A stretch of DNA of 64,000 nucleotides from Alphaproteobacteria bacterium (GTDB taxonomy: Bacteria; Pseudomonadota; Alphaproteobacteria; Rhodospirillales; Rhodospirillaceae): NCBI GenBank assembly GCA_003246625.1, contig QJZR01000006.1, forward strand, positions 1-64,000, read 5' to 3'. Within the stretch, counting starts at the first letter, position 1. Each line of letters starts with the position of its first letter. Shown here piece by piece: positions 7,931 to 17,094 of this stretch. The notes beneath the pieces are model-generated. The model saw only the letters and a program-made list of their open reading frames with translations, did no database searches and had not been told where the DNA came from. The position numbers were made by a program, and so were the translations under genes.

Positions 7931-9793
7931 TTACCCCTTCACGAAGCGCAACAGCGCGGTCACCGCCGCCGGGGTAACGCCGGGGATGCGGGCGGCGGCG
8001 CCCAGGGTGGCGGGGCGCGCCGCCTTCAGCTTGGCCAGCACCTCGTTGGAGAGGCCGCCGATTTCCTCATAGGGCAGGTCCTCGGGCAGCTTCAGCCCCT
8101 CGTCGCGGCGGAAGGCCTCGATATCGTGGCGCTGGCGATCCAGGTACCCGGCATAGCGGGATTCGATATCCAGCTGCTCCAGGACGTCGGCACGGATGTC
8201 CGCCAGATCCGGCCAGACGGCCAGAACCCGCTCCAGGCCGACGGTGGGATTGGCCAACAGCTCGAAGGCGGTACGGCGCACGCCGTCGCGGTTGAGCGCC
8301 CAGCCGAAGGAATCGGCCTGGTTCGGCGTCACGCTGCGGGCGGCAAAACGGGCGCGGGCCTGGCTTAGAGCCTCGGTCTTGGCGGCGAAGGCGGCGGCGC
8401 GGGCCGAGCCGACGCAGCCCCAGGCGATGCCCCGTTCGGTCAGGCGCAGGTCGGCGTTGTCGGCACGCAGGCTCAGGCGGTATTCGGCACGCGAGGTGAA
8501 CATGCGATAGGGCTCGTTGGTCCCCAGGGTCACCAGGTCGTCGATCATCACCCCGATATAAGCATCGGCGCGGTCCAGAATCACCGGCCCCTGCCCCGCC
8601 GCCCGCCGCGCCGCGTTGAGGCCCGCGATCAGACCCAGGGCGGCGGCTTCCTCGTATCCGGTGGTGCCGTTGATCTGTCCCGCCAGGAACAGACCGGCGA
8701 CGGCGCGGGTTTCCAGGCTGGGGCGCAAGTTGCGCGGATCGACGAAATCGTACTCGATGGCATAGCCGGGACGAAGGATCCTCACCTTTTCCAGCCCCGG
8801 GATGGAATGGATCATCGCGTCCTGCACGTCGGCGGGCAGCGAGGTGGAAATGCCGTTGGGATAGACGGTGTCATCGTCCAGTCCCTCCGGCTCCAGGAAA
8901 ATCTGGTGGCTGCCGCGATGGGCGAAGCGCACCACCTTGTCCTCGATCGAGGGGCAATAGCGCGGCCCGACGCTGCTGATCTGCCCGGAATAGAGCGGCG
9001 CCCGGTCCAGATTGGCGCGGATGATGGCGTGGGTTTCCTCGGTCGTCGCGGTGATGCCGCAGGCGATCTGCGGGGTTTCGATGCGCTGGGTAAGAAAACT
9101 GAACGGCACCGGCGGTTCGTCGCCCTTCTGCATATCCAGGCTTGCCCAGTCGATGGTGCGGCCGTCCAGGCGCGCCGGGGTGCCGGTCTTCAGGCGGCCG
9201 ACATCCAACCCCAGGCGGACAAGCGTGGCGGAAAGGCCGCGGCAGGGGGCCTCCCCCACCCGGCCGCCCGGCGTCTGCTCCGGACCGACGTGGAGCACGC
9301 CGTTGAGGAAGGTCCCGGCGGTCAGCACCACGCAGGCGGCGCGATATTCCGCCCCTTCGGCGGTACGCACGCCGAGAACGCGGCCGCCGTCCGGCGTGGC
9401 GATCAGATCCTCGACCCCGGCGGCGATCAGGGTCAGGTTTTCCTGCGTCTCCAGCCCGGCACGCGCGGCGCGGCGATAAAGGGCACGGTCGGCCTGGGCG
9501 CGCGGCCCCTGCACCGCCGGACCCTTGGAGCGGTTGAGAACGCGGAACTGAATGCCCGCGGCGTCAATCCAACGGGCCATGCAGCCATCCAGGGCGTCGA
9601 TCTCGCGCACCAGATGCCCCTTGGCCAGGCCGCCGATCGCCGGATTGCACGACATTTCGCCCAGGGTCTCGAAACGGTGGGTGATCAGCGCGGTGCGCGC
9701 GCCGAAACGGGCGGCGGCGGCGGCGGCCTCGCACCCCGCGTGGCCTCCGCCGACGACGATCACGTCGAAAGAAGAATGCGAAGCCGTCATCAT
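7931..9793 (-). CDS. mnmG: tRNA uridine-5-carboxymethylaminomethyl modification enzyme MnmG (GidA)
   Basis: MnmG pairs with MnmE to install the cmnm5 group at wobble U34 of several tRNAs. The 620-residue protein shows the FAD-binding dinucleotide fold [12 protein letters not shown] (about residues 13-24), the GGLAKG and [11 protein letters not shown] signature segments, the GTFLNG block, and the C-terminal helical domain that binds MnmE. The start at 9793 gives a 4-bp ATGA overlap with the mnmE stop; a second ATG follows immediately at 9790. The mnmE-mnmG pair is directly coupled. Confidence 0.97.
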   Translation of the reverse strand: MMTASHSSFDVIVVGGGHAGCEAAAAAARFGARTALITHRFETLGEMSCNPAIGGLAKGHLVREIDALDGCMARWIDAAGIQFRVLNRSKGPAVQGPRAQADRALYRRAARAGLETQENLTLIAAGVEDLIATPDGGRVLGVRTAEGAEYRAACVVLTAGTFLNGVLHVGPEQTPGGRVGEAPCRGLSATLVRLGLDVGRLKTGTPARLDGRTIDWASLDMQKGDEPPVPFSFLTQRIETPQIACGITATTEETHAIIRANLDRAPLYSGQISSVGPRYCPSIEDKVVRFAHRGSHQIFLEPEGLDDDTVYPNGISTSLPADVQDAMIHSIPGLEKVRILRPGYAIEYDFVDPRNLRPSLETRAVAGLFLAGQINGTTGYEEAAALGLIAGLNAARRAAGQGPVILDRADAYIGVMIDDLVTLGTNEPYRMFTSRAEYRLSLRADNADLRLTERGIAWGCVGSARAAAFAAKTEALSQARARFAARSVTPNQADSFGWALNRDGVRRTAFELLANPTVGLERVLAVWPDLADIRADVLEQLDIESRYAGYLDRQRHDIEAFRRDEGLKLPEDLPYEEIGGLSNEVLAKLKAARPATLGAAARIPGVTPAAVTALLRFVKG

Positions 9794-11133
9794 TTCCCGA
9801 TACAGAATTCGCCGAAGATCCGGTCGAGAACGTCCTCGACATCGACCCGGCCAGTGATTCGTCCCAGTTCCCGCACTGCCAGTCGCACGTCCTCCGCCCG
9901 CAGGTCGGCCTCCGGGTTGGTCAACGCGCGGTCCAGCGCCGACAGCGCGGCGGCGGCGATTTCGCGGTGGCGTTCGCGGGTCAAGGGCGCGTCCTCCCCC
10001 GCCCGTTCGGCGGCCAAGGCGGTCAGCCGTGCCGACAGCGTGGCGATCAGGGGATCGAACCCCTCGCCGGTAAGGGCGGAAACCGCAAGCGGCGCAACCC
10101 CCGCGACCGGGGGCAAGGCAAGCCCCAGATCGGCCTTGTTCACCACCACCAGGGTCTCCGCGTCCACCCAGGCCCAGGCGGCATCGCCCGGCGCGGGCCA
10201 GGACTCGGCGGAAAACACCGCCAGACGCAAATCGGCGGCGGCCACCGCGCGTTCGGCGCGGCGGATGCCTTCCGCCTCGATTTCCTCCGCCGTGTCGCGC
10301 AGACCCGCGGTGTCGGTGACGGTGACCGGCAGGCCCTCCACCACCAGATCGGCGGACACCCGGTCGCGGGTGGTGCCCGGCGTCGCCGCGACGATCGCCA
10401 CCTCCCACCCCGCCAGACGGTTGACCAGGCTGGACTTGCCGGCGTTGGGCGGACCGAACACCGCCACCGCCAGACCCTGGCGCACCCGCGCCCCGGCGCG
10501 CGCCGAATCGATCAGGGCAACCAGTTCACCGCGCAACGCCCGCAAAATCGCTTCGCCCCGCTGGTGAAGATCGGGCGGCAGCTCGTCGTCGGCAAAGTCG
10601 ATTTCCGCCTCGATGAAGGCCAGGGATTCGATCGCCCGCGCCCGCAGATCGTCGAACCGCCGGGCCAGGGCGCCATCCATTTGCCGCAGGGCCTGACGGC
10701 GTTGCGCCTCGGTCTCCGCCGCCAACAGGTCGGCCAGACCCTCGGCGGCGGTCAGATCCATCTTGCGGTTGGCAAAGGCGCGGCGGCTGAATTCCCCCGG
10801 ACGGGCCCAGCGCAGACCCGGCTGCGCCGCCAACACCTCGGCCAGACGGGCCAGCACCGCGCCGCCGCCATGCACGTGCAGTTCCGTCACGTCCTCGCCG
10901 GTGAAGCTGGCCGGGGCGGGAAACGCCACCGCCAGGCCGCGGTCGATTTCCTCGCCGGAGGCCGGATCGCGGAACACGGCACAGGTCATCCGGCGCGGCG
11001 GCAGGCTGTCGCACCCGGCAAGAAGGCGGGTCACCGCCAACGCCCGTGGACCCGACAGGCGCACCACCGCCACCCCGGCGCGCCCTGGCGCGGTGGCGGG
11101 GGCGAAGATCGTCGATGTCTCGGTCGCGGCCAT
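9790..11133 (-). CDS. mnmE: tRNA modification GTPase MnmE (TrmE)
   Basis: Potassium-activated GTPase acting with MnmG on tRNA wobble uridines. The 447-residue product has the N-terminal folate-binding domain ([21 protein letters not shown]), a G domain with GPPNAGKS (residues 227-234) and DTAGLRDT, and the invariant C-terminal CIGK whose cysteine is essential in the family. The ATG at 11133 was chosen because conserved sequence begins there; an AAGGAG lies 12 bases upstream. An upstream in-frame reading (MFHVKQ) is produced by the parS palindrome at 11171-11186 and is probably not translated. Confidence 0.97.
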   Translation of the reverse strand: MAATETSTIFAPATAPGRAGVAVVRLSGPRALAVTRLLAGCDSLPPRRMTCAVFRDPASGEEIDRGLAVAFPAPASFTGEDVTELHVHGGGAVLARLAEVLAAQPGLRWARPGEFSRRAFANRKMDLTAAEGLADLLAAETEAQRRQALRQMDGALARRFDDLRARAIESLAFIEAEIDFADDELPPDLHQRGEAILRALRGELVALIDSARAGARVRQGLAVAVFGPPNAGKSSLVNRLAGWEVAIVAATPGTTRDRVSADLVVEGLPVTVTDTAGLRDTAEEIEAEGIRRAERAVAAADLRLAVFSAESWPAPGDAAWAWVDAETLVVVNKADLGLALPPVAGVAPLAVSALTGEGFDPLIATLSARLTALAAERAGEDAPLTRERHREIAAAALSALDRALTNPEADLRAEDVRLAVRELGRITGRVDVEDVLDRIFGEFCIGK

Positions 11134-11170
11134 CGGGCGGCGATTCTCCTTGCTCGTTTCGGGGCGGCAC

Positions 11171-11186
11171 TGTTTCACGTGAAACA
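11171..11186. other. parS site 2 (ParB-binding centromere)
   Basis: A second exact TGTTTCACGTGAAACA palindrome, in the 132-bp divergent gap between mnmE and ogt and 3.4 kb from site 1. Both copies are about 4.6-8.1 kb from the presumed oriC, a typical distance for origin-proximal parS clusters. Confidence 0.93.
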
Positions 11187-11265
11187 TTCGGGCGAGGAAG
11201 CGACTCGACAGGGCGGACGGAAATCCGCATCCTTGAGGAATCGTCCCCATCGACGGAGCCCAACC

Positions 11266-11727
11266 ATGACCTTCGGCGCCCTGACCGTGCCCTCGCCCTT
11301 CGGTCCCCTCACCCTGTTCGCCGCCGACGGAAAGATCGTCGCCCTGGAATGGGGAAAGGGAGCCGCCACGGCGGGGACCATACCCGAGGTTCTGTCCGAC
11401 GCCAAGGACCAGTTGGCCGCCTATTTCGAGGGACATCTCGCCCGCTTCGACCTGCCTCTCGATCCCGCCGGAACCCCGTTCCAGAAAAAAGTCTGGGCAG
11501 CGATGCTGGCCATTCCCAAGGGGGAAACCCGCACCTATGGCGACATTGCCAAGGAATTGGCAAGCGCGGCCCGCGCGGTCGGCGGCGCCTGCGGCGCAAA
11601 CCCCATCCCGATCATCATTCCCTGCCACCGCGTCGTCGGCTGCGCCGGGCACATGGGCGGATATTCCGGCGACGGCGGCATCGCCACCAAACGGGCACTA
11701 CTGCGTTTGGAAAACGTGGGGGTGTAA
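11266..11727 (+). CDS. ogt: Methylated-DNA--[protein]-cysteine S-methyltransferase
   Basis: Suicide repair protein that transfers alkyl groups from O6-methylguanine or O4-methylthymine to its own cysteine. The 153-residue protein has the active-site motif PCHRVV in IPIIIPCHRVVG, the helix-turn-helix entry GTPFQKKVWAAMLAIPKGETRTYGDIA, and the GYSGDGGIATKRALL C-terminus. The short N-terminal domain and lack of an Ada regulatory domain indicate an Ogt-type enzyme. It is the only plus-strand gene in an otherwise minus-strand 10-kb block, so it would be transcribed towards the presumed origin. The ATG at 11266 has a GGAG about 9 bases upstream. Confidence 0.92.
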   Translation: MTFGALTVPSPFGPLTLFAADGKIVALEWGKGAATAGTIPEVLSDAKDQLAAYFEGHLARFDLPLDPAGTPFQKKVWAAMLAIPKGETRTYGDIAKELASAARAVGGACGANPIPIIIPCHRVVGCAGHMGGYSGDGGIATKRALLRLENVGV

Positions 11728-11776
11728 ACCCCCAAAAAACATCGCGAGGGGCGCAAGGCCCTTCGCAAGGTTTTCG
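11728..11776. repeat. Short hairpin-mosaic element (ogt/rho)
   Basis: The 54-bp convergent gap carries CGCGAGGGGC and GCCCTTCGCAAGGTTTT, an imperfect hairpin. Its right part resembles the CCCCTCGCAACGTTTT end of larger elements in the window. Read as a single-hairpin member of the family, it would end transcripts of both ogt and rho. This is a weaker match than the others. Confidence 0.5.
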
Positions 11777-11781
11777 ACGAA

Positions 11782-13041
11782 CTAGCTGTTCATCGAGTCG
11801 AAGAAGTCGTTGTTGTTCTTCGACAGGCGGAGTTTGTCGAGCAGGAACTCCATGGCGTCGGTCACGCCCATCGGCATCAGCACGCGGCGCAACACCCACA
11901 TCTTTTGCAAGGTACCCCTTTCGACCAGGAGTTCCTCCTTGCGGGTGCCGGAACGGGTGATGTCGATCGCCGGGAAGGTGCGCTTGTCGGAAAGCTTGCG
12001 GTCGAGAATGATTTCCGAGTTACCGGTGCCCTTGAACTCTTCGAAGATCACTTCGTCCATGCGCGAGCCGGTATCGATCAGCGCGGTGGCGATGATGGTC
12101 AGCGAGCCGCCTTCCTCGATGTTGCGGGCCGCGCCGAAGAAACGCTTCGGCCGCTGCAGGGCGTTGGCGTCGACGCCGCCGGTGAGAACCTTGCCCGAGC
12201 TCGGCACCACGGTGTTGTAGGCGCGGGCCAGGCGGGTGATGGAATCCAGCAGGATCACCACGTCGCGCTTGTGTTCGACCAGGCGCTTCGCCTTTTCGAT
12301 CACCATTTCCGCGACCTGCACGTGGCGCGACGCCGGTTCGTCGAAGGTGGAGCTGACCACCTCGCCCTTCACCGAACGGGCCATGTCGGTGACTTCCTCG
12401 GGGCGTTCGTCGATCAGCAGCACGATCAGGTAGACGTCGGGATGGTTGGCGGAAATCGCGTGCGCGATGTTCTGCAGCATCACCGTCTTACCGGTGCGCG
12501 GCGGCGCCACGATCAGGGCGCGCTGTCCCATGCCCAAGGGCGAGATCAGGTCGATCACCCGCGTCGTGTATTCCTTGAGCTTGGTGGAGTTTTCCAGCTC
12601 GAGCCGCAGACGGCGTTCGGGATAGAGCGGCGTCAGATTGTCGAAGTTGATGCGGTGGCGCACCGCGTCGGGCTCGGCAAAGTTGATCGAATTGACCTTG
12701 AGCAGGGCGAAGTAGCGCTCGCCTTCCTTCGGCGCGCGGATTTCGCCTTCCACGGTGTCGCCGGTGCGCAGGCCGAAGCGCCGCACCTGGCTGGGCGAAA
12801 CGTAGATGTCGTCCGGGCCCGGCAGATAGTTCGCCTCGGGCGAACGGAGGAAACCAAATCCGTCCTGGAGAATTTCCAGAACCCCGTCGCCATAGATCGC
12901 CGTGTCGTTTTCTGCCAGCTGCTTCAGAATGGCGAACATCATGTCCTGCTTGCGCAGGGTCGAGGCATTTTCGATTTTCAGACTTTCGGCGAATTCCAGC
13001 AATTCCGCCGGCGTCTTGCCCTTGAGTTCTTGAAGATGCAT
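11782..13041 (-). CDS. rho: Transcription termination factor Rho
   Basis: Hexameric RNA-dependent ATPase that ends transcription. The 419-residue length equals that of E. coli Rho. Visible parts are the N-terminal helical domain ([19 protein letters not shown]), the RNA-binding cold-shock-like domain ([35 protein letters not shown]), Walker [13 protein letters not shown] [12 protein letters not shown], Walker [16 protein letters not shown] and the Q/R-loop segments. The ATG at 13041 is favoured over an in-frame start 24 bp upstream because family members begin MHLQELK. Its neighbourhood of hemJ-hemH-hemE is standard for the class. Confidence 0.98.
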   Translation of the reverse strand: MHLQELKGKTPAELLEFAESLKIENASTLRKQDMMFAILKQLAENDTAIYGDGVLEILQDGFGFLRSPEANYLPGPDDIYVSPSQVRRFGLRTGDTVEGEIRAPKEGERYFALLKVNSINFAEPDAVRHRINFDNLTPLYPERRLRLELENSTKLKEYTTRVIDLISPLGMGQRALIVAPPRTGKTVMLQNIAHAISANHPDVYLIVLLIDERPEEVTDMARSVKGEVVSSTFDEPASRHVQVAEMVIEKAKRLVEHKRDVVILLDSITRLARAYNTVVPSSGKVLTGGVDANALQRPKRFFGAARNIEEGGSLTIIATALIDTGSRMDEVIFEEFKGTGNSEIILDRKLSDKRTFPAIDITRSGTRKEELLVERGTLQKMWVLRRVLMPMGVTDAMEFLLDKLRLSKNNNDFFDSMNS

Positions 13042-13252
13042 GGAAACCCCTGATGGCTTAAGCACTGAGCCCGAGACGCTTAAAGACCAAAGTGGAGAGA
13101 AAAAAGCCGTTCCGGCGATGCGAGAAGACGGTGCGGGGGAACGACGGAGAGGAACGCGAGGAACTTCGGCGGATCCGATCGACCGCGCGCCGAAACTTCG
13201 GGGGTCGTTTACCCAATCGCCAGGCGGAAGTCAAACACCAAAACCAGGCGAG

Positions 13253-13684
13253 TCAGAAGGGCCGGACCACGACGAGAACGACTATACCGATAAATAGAAC
13301 GATTGGGAACATCTTCAAGACGCCATTCATCCAGTCGGCGCGAAACTTCAGTCCGTCGGGATTGCGGCGGATCGCGACCAACAGGCGCAGGTGATAGAAC
13401 AGCAACACCCAGGCCAGGGCGATCTTGACGTGCAGCCAGGGCTCCTCCCAATCGCTGTAGGCCGCGGTCAGAAGCCCGCCGGACAACAGCACCAGCAACG
13501 CCGCCGGATTGGCCAGCCGGGTCATCAGGCGGCGGGCGCGGGCCACCCAGGCGGCGGGGGTCTCCTCCCCCCCGGAAAGGGACAGACACGTCGCCGCCGC
13601 GATCAGCCCGCCGCCCCAGGCAACCGCCACGACGACGTGCGCGGCCTTCAGCCATATGTAGATTTCATAAGGTAAATCAATCAC
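13253..13684 (-). CDS. hemJ: HemJ-family protoporphyrinogen IX oxidase (predicted)
   Basis: Small integral membrane protein of 143 residues with four predicted membrane helices. It shows the family's WLKAAHVVVAVAWGGGL start (conserved His), a WLHVKIALAWVLLFYHL segment with the conserved Lys/His, and a hydrophobic end. HemJ oxidises protoporphyrinogen IX to protoporphyrin IX, the step before ferrochelatase. Its GTG start (13682-13684) follows the hemH TAA with no gap. Position next to hemH and hemE supports the haem role over the related CopD family, although the sequence alone cannot fully exclude a CopD-like protein. Confidence 0.75.
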   Translation of the reverse strand: MIDLPYEIYIWLKAAHVVVAVAWGGGLIAAATCLSLSGGEETPAAWVARARRLMTRLANPAALLVLLSGGLLTAAYSDWEEPWLHVKIALAWVLLFYHLRLLVAIRRNPDGLKFRADWMNGVLKMFPIVLFIGIVVLVVVRPF

Positions 13685-14743
13685 TTATGATTTCTCCAAG
13701 GCGCACTTCCCACTGCCCGCGCCGCAGAAACGGCGACAGGCGTCGCCGGTCGGCAGCCAGGCGCCCTTTTCCGCCGGAAGATCCACGGCAAGGTCCACCA
13801 TGTCGGCCAAGCCGCCGATGAAGCGCGGGTCGCACTGCGCCGTCGGCAGACGCAGGTATTCGCGCACGCCGGATTTCTCCGCCACAAGGCGATAGTCCAT
13901 GTCGAGTTCGACCAGGGTTTCCGAATGCTCGGAAACGAAGGCGATCGGCACCACCAGCAAGGACTTTCCCTCCGCCCCCGCCGCGCGGATCGCGTCCTCG
14001 GTTTCCGGGCCGATCCATTCCTGCGGTCCCACCCGGCTTTGATAGGAAAGCACCCAATCCAGGTTGGGCAGGCACAGGGCCTGCACCACCGCGCGGACGC
14101 TGGCCTCGACGTGGATGGGATAGGGGTCCCCCGCGTCGACGATGGATTTCGGCAATCCGTGCGCGGAAAAGATCACCCGCAGACCGGCAAGGTCCCCCGC
14201 GTCGGCCAGGGCCTTCTCCAGGCCGTCCGCCACCGCGTGAATCCATCCGGGCAGGGTCGGCCAGCAGCACATCGCCACCTGCGGGCAGGTAATCCCCCGC
14301 AGCGCCGCCTGCCGCCTCCAGTCGTCGAGGGAAGAGGCGGTGGTGGTGGTCGAGTACTGCGGATAGAGCGGCAGCAAAATCACCCGGTCGGGTTCCCAGG
14401 CCGCGACCTCGGCGGCGACGTCGGCGGCCATCGGATGCCAATAGCGCATGCAGACGAAACAACGGAAGCGCACGTCTTTCCGGCGGCGGGACAGGCGTTC
14501 CTGCAACGCCGCCGCCTGCGCCCGGGTCTGCGCCAAAAGCGGCGAAGCCCCGCCGATGCGGCGATAGTTGGCCAGCGCGGTGGACAATCTGCGCCGCACG
14601 ATCCAGTTGCCGAGCAACCAGCGGAACGGTTTCGGCATCGGCAGAATCGCCGGATCGGCGAACAGGTTCCGCAGGAACGGCTTCACCGCGTCCAGGGAAT
14701 CCGGGCCGCCGAGATTGCAAAGAACGACGGCTATGCGGCTCAT
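13685..14743 (-). CDS. hemH: Ferrochelatase
   Basis: Inserts iron(II) into protoporphyrin IX to form haem. The 352-residue protein has VVLCNLGGPDS at the start, the LPLYPQYSTTTT segment, the catalytic histidine motif SAHGLPKSIVDAGDPY, the SRVGPQEWIGP block and the E-H-ETLVELD motif (VSEHSETLVELD). The C-terminus carries an extra cysteine cluster, C-x3-C-x6-C in CRRFCGAGSGKC, which recalls the [2Fe-2S]-binding tails of some ferrochelatases. Its ATG overlaps the hemE stop by 4 bp and its stop abuts the hemJ start, so hemE-hemH-hemJ is a coupled haem operon. Confidence 0.96.
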   Translation of the reverse strand: MSRIAVVLCNLGGPDSLDAVKPFLRNLFADPAILPMPKPFRWLLGNWIVRRRLSTALANYRRIGGASPLLAQTRAQAAALQERLSRRRKDVRFRCFVCMRYWHPMAADVAAEVAAWEPDRVILLPLYPQYSTTTTASSLDDWRRQAALRGITCPQVAMCCWPTLPGWIHAVADGLEKALADAGDLAGLRVIFSAHGLPKSIVDAGDPYPIHVEASVRAVVQALCLPNLDWVLSYQSRVGPQEWIGPETEDAIRAAGAEGKSLLVVPIAFVSEHSETLVELDMDYRLVAEKSGVREYLRLPTAQCDPRFIGGLADMVDLAVDLPAEKGAWLPTGDACRRFCGAGSGKCALEKS

Positions 14744-15801
14744 TTGGTGGCCTTGCCGCTTTCCCGGATCAGGCGGACCAGCGCCGCCACGTGCTGCGGC
14801 GGCGTGTCGGGCAGAATGCCGTGACCGAGGTTGAAGATGAACCGGCCCCCTTTCCACGCGGTCAGGATGTCGTTCACCGCGCGGTCCATCGCCGGGCCGC
14901 CGATGCGCAGGATCGCCGGATCGAGGTTGCCCTGGATGAGGGTTTGCGGCTGTACCACGTCGCGCGCCCAGGCCAGCGGCACCATGGAATCGAGGGCCAG
15001 ACCGTCCGCGCCGATGCGCCCCGCCAGGCCGTCGAACTGCGCCCCCGCGCCGCGCGCGAAGACCAGGATCGGCACCTCGGGGAAATCCCGCTTCAGGCGC
15101 GCGGTGATGCGGGCGATCGGTTCCTCCACCCAGCGGCGGAATCCCCAATCGTCGAGCACCCCTGCCCAGCTGTCGAAGATTTGCAGCACCTGCGCCCCCG
15201 CCTTCACCTGCAACGACAGGTGCAGGACCACCGCCTCCACCAGGATGTCGACGAGATGGGCGAAGTCCTCCTGCCGGACATAGGCCCAATACTTGGCGAG
15301 CGCGAATTCGCGGCTGCTCTTTCCCTCCAGCATATAGGTGGCCAGGGTCCACGGCGCGCCGGAGAAGCCGATCAATGCCACCTCGCGCGGCAGGGTAGCC
15401 CGCAGGTCGGCGACCGTCTGATAGACCGGCACCAGGTGGGTTTCCATCCGCGTCAGGGAGAGCAGGGAAAAGTCGTCGGGCCCTTCCAGACGCAACAGCA
15501 CCGGGCCGACGCCTTCGTCGAAACGGGTCATCTGTCCCAGGCCGTCGGGAATCACCAGGATGTCGGAAAACAGGATCGCCGCGTCCAGGTCGAAACGCCG
15601 GATCGGCTGCAAGGCGACCTCGGCGGCATATTTCGGCGAATAGCAAAGATCGAGGAACGAACCCGCCTTGGCCCGCACCTCGCGATATTCCGGCAGATAA
15701 CGCCCGGCCTGACGCATCAGCCAAATCGGCGGATAATCCTGGCAGGAACCGGAAAATGCCGACAACAGGCGCGACTGGATGGGCTTTTCGGAATGGGTCA
15801 C
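14740..15801 (-). CDS. hemE: Uroporphyrinogen decarboxylase
   Basis: Converts uroporphyrinogen III to coproporphyrinogen III. The signature PIWLMRQAGRYLPEYRE is near the N-terminus, followed by AAILFSDILVIPDGLG (conserved aspartate), the GFSGAPWTLATYMLEG segment and the LGHGILPDTP C-terminal motif. I chose the GTG at 15801 (353 residues) because GGAG lies nine bases upstream; a TTG at 15819 would add six residues without a good ribosome site. It is the first gene of hemE-hemH-hemJ and borders the presumed replication origin, its classical position in alphaproteobacteria. Confidence 0.96.
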   Translation of the reverse strand: MTHSEKPIQSRLLSAFSGSCQDYPPIWLMRQAGRYLPEYREVRAKAGSFLDLCYSPKYAAEVALQPIRRFDLDAAILFSDILVIPDGLGQMTRFDEGVGPVLLRLEGPDDFSLLSLTRMETHLVPVYQTVADLRATLPREVALIGFSGAPWTLATYMLEGKSSREFALAKYWAYVRQEDFAHLVDILVEAVVLHLSLQVKAGAQVLQIFDSWAGVLDDWGFRRWVEEPIARITARLKRDFPEVPILVFARGAGAQFDGLAGRIGADGLALDSMVPLAWARDVVQPQTLIQGNLDPAILRIGGPAMDRAVNDILTAWKGGRFIFNLGHGILPDTPPQHVAALVRLIRESGKATK

Positions 15802-16254
15802 GGAAGGGTACTCCGGCAAGGCGGGGAATAATCCCCCTTAAAACCTGACATACTTGATTAAAGGTGATGGTAGGGGTTGGCCATGGGAATTATGGGGATA
15901 CTTTTCCGTCCACGAAACCGTCCACAATTCGGATAAAGCTGGACGGCATGCCCATGGATGTCGGGATAGATCCGGAAAAAGTCAACCAATCATTTGATAT
16001 CGTTGATAAAAAAATTCGTCCACAGGCGGTGGAAAACGGGGATAAGCGGGGATTTTCCAGACCGGTTTTCCCGGCAATCCCCGCAAACCCGGGAAGAAAA
16101 ACCGCTTGGGGAAAAGCGCGGGAGGGAAAAAGCGGCAGCGGGGAGGAAATTTCGCGGAACCGGCAATTCCGCATTTCATCCACAAACCGTCCCCAGATTG
16201 CCGGGGGAAAACTTCCGGGTTAACGTGGAGGACGCAGCGGTCGAGGGAGTCGGC
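15802..16254. other. Candidate chromosomal replication origin (oriC)
   Basis: A non-coding divergent gap between hemE and ppsR (the RP001-type gene), the position of oriC in Caulobacter and Rickettsia. The strand carries DnaA-box-like TCCACA/TCCACG motifs at 15906-15914, 15918-15926, 16016-16024 and 16176-16184; the last differs from TTATCCACA at one base. Two reverse-strand GGATAA-type motifs occur at 15928-15936 and 16037-16045. A perfect match to the IHF consensus (YAAN4TTGATW) is at 15987-15999. The stretch 15988-16017 is about 80 per cent A+T, a possible unwinding element. Most genes on either side are directed away from the gap. Confidence 0.82.
15987..15999 (-). promoter_or_regulatory. 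IHF-binding-site consensus within oriC
   Basis: CAATCATTTGATA matches YAANNNNTTGATW at every fixed position, the reverse form of the IHF consensus. It lies between DnaA-box-like motifs at 15918-15926 and 16016-16024, an arrangement like the IHF site next to DnaA boxes in the Caulobacter origin. The consensus is degenerate, so chance is possible. Confidence 0.55.
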
Positions 16255-17094
16255 ATGAATCAAGGTATCCAGTCCTTTCACGTCCATCTGGTTTCGGATT
16301 CCACGGGCGAGACCATCGCCACCGTGGCGCGGGCCTGCCTGGTGCAGTTTTCCGACGCCCGGGCGGTCCAGCACCTGTGGTATCTGGTGCGCACCCCGGG
16401 GCAGGTGGAACGGGTGCTGGCCGGGGTTACCAACGATCCGGGCCTGGTCTTGTTCACCGTCGTCGACACCAAGGTTCGCATCGCGCTGGAAACCGGCTGC
16501 CGCAAGCTCAACGTGCCGTGCATTCCGGTGCTGGATCCGGTGATGGACGGCCTGGCCAACCTGCTGGGGCGCGGCATCATCGGCCGCCCCGGCGGGCAGC
16601 ATGTGCTCAACGCCGCCTACTACAAGCGGATGGACGCCATCGAGTTCGCGATCAGCCACGACGACGGGCAAAGCCTGTCCGATCTGAACGACGCGGACGT
16701 GGTTCTGGTCGGGGTGTCCCGCACCTCGAAGACGCCGACCTGCACCTATCTGGCCAACCGCGGCCTCAAGGTGGCCAACGTGCCGTTGGTACCGGGGATT
16801 CCCCTGCCCGAGGAACTGAACCAGCTGGACCGCCCGGTGATCATCGGCCTGACCCGCGAACCGCGCAGTCTGTCCGACATCCGGCAGAACCGGCTGCGTC
16901 TGCTGAACGAGGACGACACCACCAGCTATGCCCGCCTGGAAACCGTGACCGAGGAGGTGATGGAAGCCCGGCGCCTGTTCGCCCGGCGCGGCTGGCCGGT
17001 GATCGACGTCACCCGCCGTTCGATCGAGGAAGCGGCGGCAACCATCATCGAGCTGTTCCATGAAAAATATCCCGAATCCCGCAACGAAGACTGA
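16255..17094 (+). CDS. ppsR: Pyruvate, phosphate dikinase regulatory protein (DUF299, RP001-type)
   Basis: Bifunctional serine/threonine kinase-pyrophosphorylase family that switches PEP synthase or pyruvate-phosphate dikinase off and on through threonine phosphorylation. The 279-residue protein starts FHVHLVSDSTGETI and holds the P-loop-like GVSRTSKTPTCTYLANRG and VPLVPG motifs typical of the family. A GAGGGAG ribosome site precedes the ATG. No target dikinase gene lies in the window. Homologues sit next to oriC across alphaproteobacteria. The maf start lies 35 bp inside its 3' end. Confidence 0.93.
   Translation: MNQGIQSFHVHLVSDSTGETIATVARACLVQFSDARAVQHLWYLVRTPGQVERVLAGVTNDPGLVLFTVVDTKVRIALETGCRKLNVPCIPVLDPVMDGLANLLGRGIIGRPGGQHVLNAAYYKRMDAIEFAISHDDGQSLSDLNDADVVLVGVSRTSKTPTCTYLANRGLKVANVPLVPGIPLPEELNQLDRPVIIGLTREPRSLSDIRQNRLRLLNEDDTTSYARLETVTEEVMEARRLFARRGWPVIDVTRRSIEEAAATIIELFHEKYPESRNED

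Noticed and set aside
13042..13252. Possible small genes or leader in the rho-hemJ spacer (two short plus-strand frames)
   Set aside because: No conserved motif, no ribosome site and no hairpin module; treated as a plain 211-bp spacer.
15838..15861. CtrA-like TTAA pair near hemE
   Set aside because: Two TTAA motifs are present (15838-15841 and 15858-15861), but they are 16 bases apart rather than 7, so the CtrA consensus is not met.
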